5,384 nucleotides of DNA from assembly GCA_029934755.1 (NCBI GenBank), contig JAOZLQ010000156.1:1-5384 (forward strand), given 5' to 3'. A program made the translations under genes and the position numbers. Numbering within the stretch: the stretch's first letter is position 1; every line of letters begins with the position of its first letter. The stretch comes from Desulfuromusa sp. (GTDB lineage: Bacteria > Desulfobacterota > Desulfuromonadia > Desulfuromonadales > Geopsychrobacteraceae). Under the pieces are notes generated by a model. It ran no database searches, had not been told where the DNA came from, and saw nothing but the letters and a program-made list of their open reading frames with translations. Positions 4,841 through 5,384 of the stretch are shown here, piece by piece.

Positions 4841-5384
4841 TCAGTACGCCTTTGGATTATCTGCGACAGCTTGCACCGCTTCAGCAAAAGCTTCACACGC
4901 GGCCATACAAGAGGCTTGGCTGCCACTCAGTAATCCTCCACCAAAGTTGGTCTCTGATGGCGGAGCAAAAAATTCTGCCATGCTGACATCAGCCGCCTTT
5001 AGAGCTGCATCCAGAGCAAAGATTGCTTCTATCGGCGGAGCGATCAGGTAGGCCAACGACATCCCTTCTTCAACTCCGGCAATTGTGGAAAGATAGGATC
5101 CCGATCGCGAAACACAGTGGGCATAGTAGGCAATGGAATCATCATCATTGGCACTGATAAAGGCTGCATCATTTTCAATAAAACTAACTGCTGCATTAAG
5201 ACCACTATGAACTTCCGCTGGGGACGGTCCCGAAAGAATCCCGATAAATTCGCCAGCTAACTTGGTATTAGCATTGGCCGCGCCACCGTAGAACGATTTG
5301 GCATAGGCCACCTCTACCTGAGCTTTTTTAGTAGCTTCGTCAAGGGCAGTGTAACCGACGTCATCGCAATCAACGGTTAACAAT
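4841..5384 (-). CDS. eutL: EutL, BMC-T (tandem-domain) microcompartment shell protein, N-terminus cut off by window edge
   Basis: EutL is a shell protein with two fused BMC-type domains. It forms pseudohexameric trimers in the facets of the ethanolamine microcompartment and is thought to provide a gated pore. The visible 180 residues align from memory without large gaps to E. coli EutL (219 residues) from about its residue 39. Shared landmarks are DCDDVGYTALDEATK near the start, the AGEFIGILSGPSPAEV stretch, SRSGSYLS, APPIEAIFALDAALKAADV and PPSETNFGGGLLSGSQAS near the end. About 38 N-terminal residues lie beyond the window, so the first visible Met (5381-5383) is internal and not the start. 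The gene ends in TGA one base before the eutK-like start, which implies translational coupling. In related operons eutA, eutB and eutC lie upstream; they cannot be seen here. Confidence 0.94.
   Translation of the reverse strand, partial: LLTVDCDDVGYTALDEATKKAQVEVAYAKSFYGGAANANTKLAGEFIGILSGPSPAEVHSGLNAAVSFIENDAAFISANDDDSIAYYAHCVSRSGSYLSTIAGVEEGMSLAYLIAPPIEAIFALDAALKAADVSMAEFFAPPSETNFGGGLLSGSQASCMAACEAFAEAVQAVADNPKAY
4849..4853 (-). promoter_or_regulatory. Ribosome binding site that sets the eutK-like start
   Basis: AAAGG inside the end of eutL, nine bases before the ATG at 4839. It supports this start over the upstream in-frame Met at 4926, which would add 29 residues with no resemblance to BMC proteins and overlap eutL by 86 bases. 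Confidence 0.65.

Noticed and set aside
4840..4926. Longer EutK-like protein starting at the upstream Met (4926)
   Set aside because: The extra 29 residues are eutL read in another frame, do not fit BMC proteins, and the ribosome binding site supports the start at 4839.

Overview
The window is a single block of bacterial microcompartment (BMC) genes, all on the minus strand and read from position 5384 towards 1. The gene set (EutL, a EutK-like shell protein, EutE-type aldehyde dehydrogenase, two EutM/PduA-type shell proteins, EutT, PduL, a small conserved Eut-locus protein, EutN) identifies it as the central part of an ethanolamine-utilisation (eut) operon. The order eutL-eutK-eutE-eutM-eutM'-eutT/pduL-unknown-eutN resembles, from memory, the long eut operons of Firmicutes such as Listeria, Enterococcus and Clostridium rather than the enterobacterial eut operon. 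EutE is likewise of the AdhE-like, C-terminally tagged kind and phosphotransacylation is by PduL rather than EutD. The host is probably an anaerobe or facultative anaerobe of moderate GC content. A Firmicute or a Desulfobacterota-like Gram-negative would both fit, and I cannot decide from this sequence.

Layout in transcription order: eutL (3' part, enters at the window edge), 4841-5384; eutK-like shell gene with a basic linker and a putative nucleic-acid-binding tail, 4303-4839; eutE, 2852-4297; two near-identical BMC-H shell genes, 2513-2797 and 2159-2446; a 452-residue EutT-PduL fusion, 804-2162 (GTG start, 4-base overlap with the preceding gene); a 200-residue conserved BMC-locus protein with an N-terminal targeting helix, 187-789; eutN (5' part, runs off the window), 1-186. 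Every gene has a good Shine-Dalgarno sequence. Gaps are 66 bases or less and several junctions overlap or nearly touch, so this is one translationally coupled operon. No promoter, terminator, RNA gene, mobile element or CRISPR array was seen, and no stretch over 70 bases lacks a gene.

How the parts work together: the shell is built from BMC-H hexamers (two EutM types, EutK-like), BMC-T trimers (EutL) and BMC-P pentamers (EutN). Ethanolamine ammonia-lyase (EutBC, not in the window) would make acetaldehyde inside it. EutE converts acetaldehyde to acetyl-CoA, the PduL domain turns that into acetyl-phosphate and recycles CoA, and the EutT domain supplies adenosylcobalamin for EutBC. Three cargo-type amphipathic targeting helices are visible: at the C-terminus of EutE, at the N-terminus of the unknown protein, and buried in the middle of the EutT-PduL fusion.

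The points most worth a second look are: the EutT-PduL fusion that keeps PduL's own start methionine, targeting helix and an upstream Shine-Dalgarno sequence; the SAP/Rho_N-like tail on the EutK-like shell protein, where E. coli EutK carries a helix-turn-helix; and a short module apparently shared by the EutT N-terminus and the C-terminus of the unknown protein.
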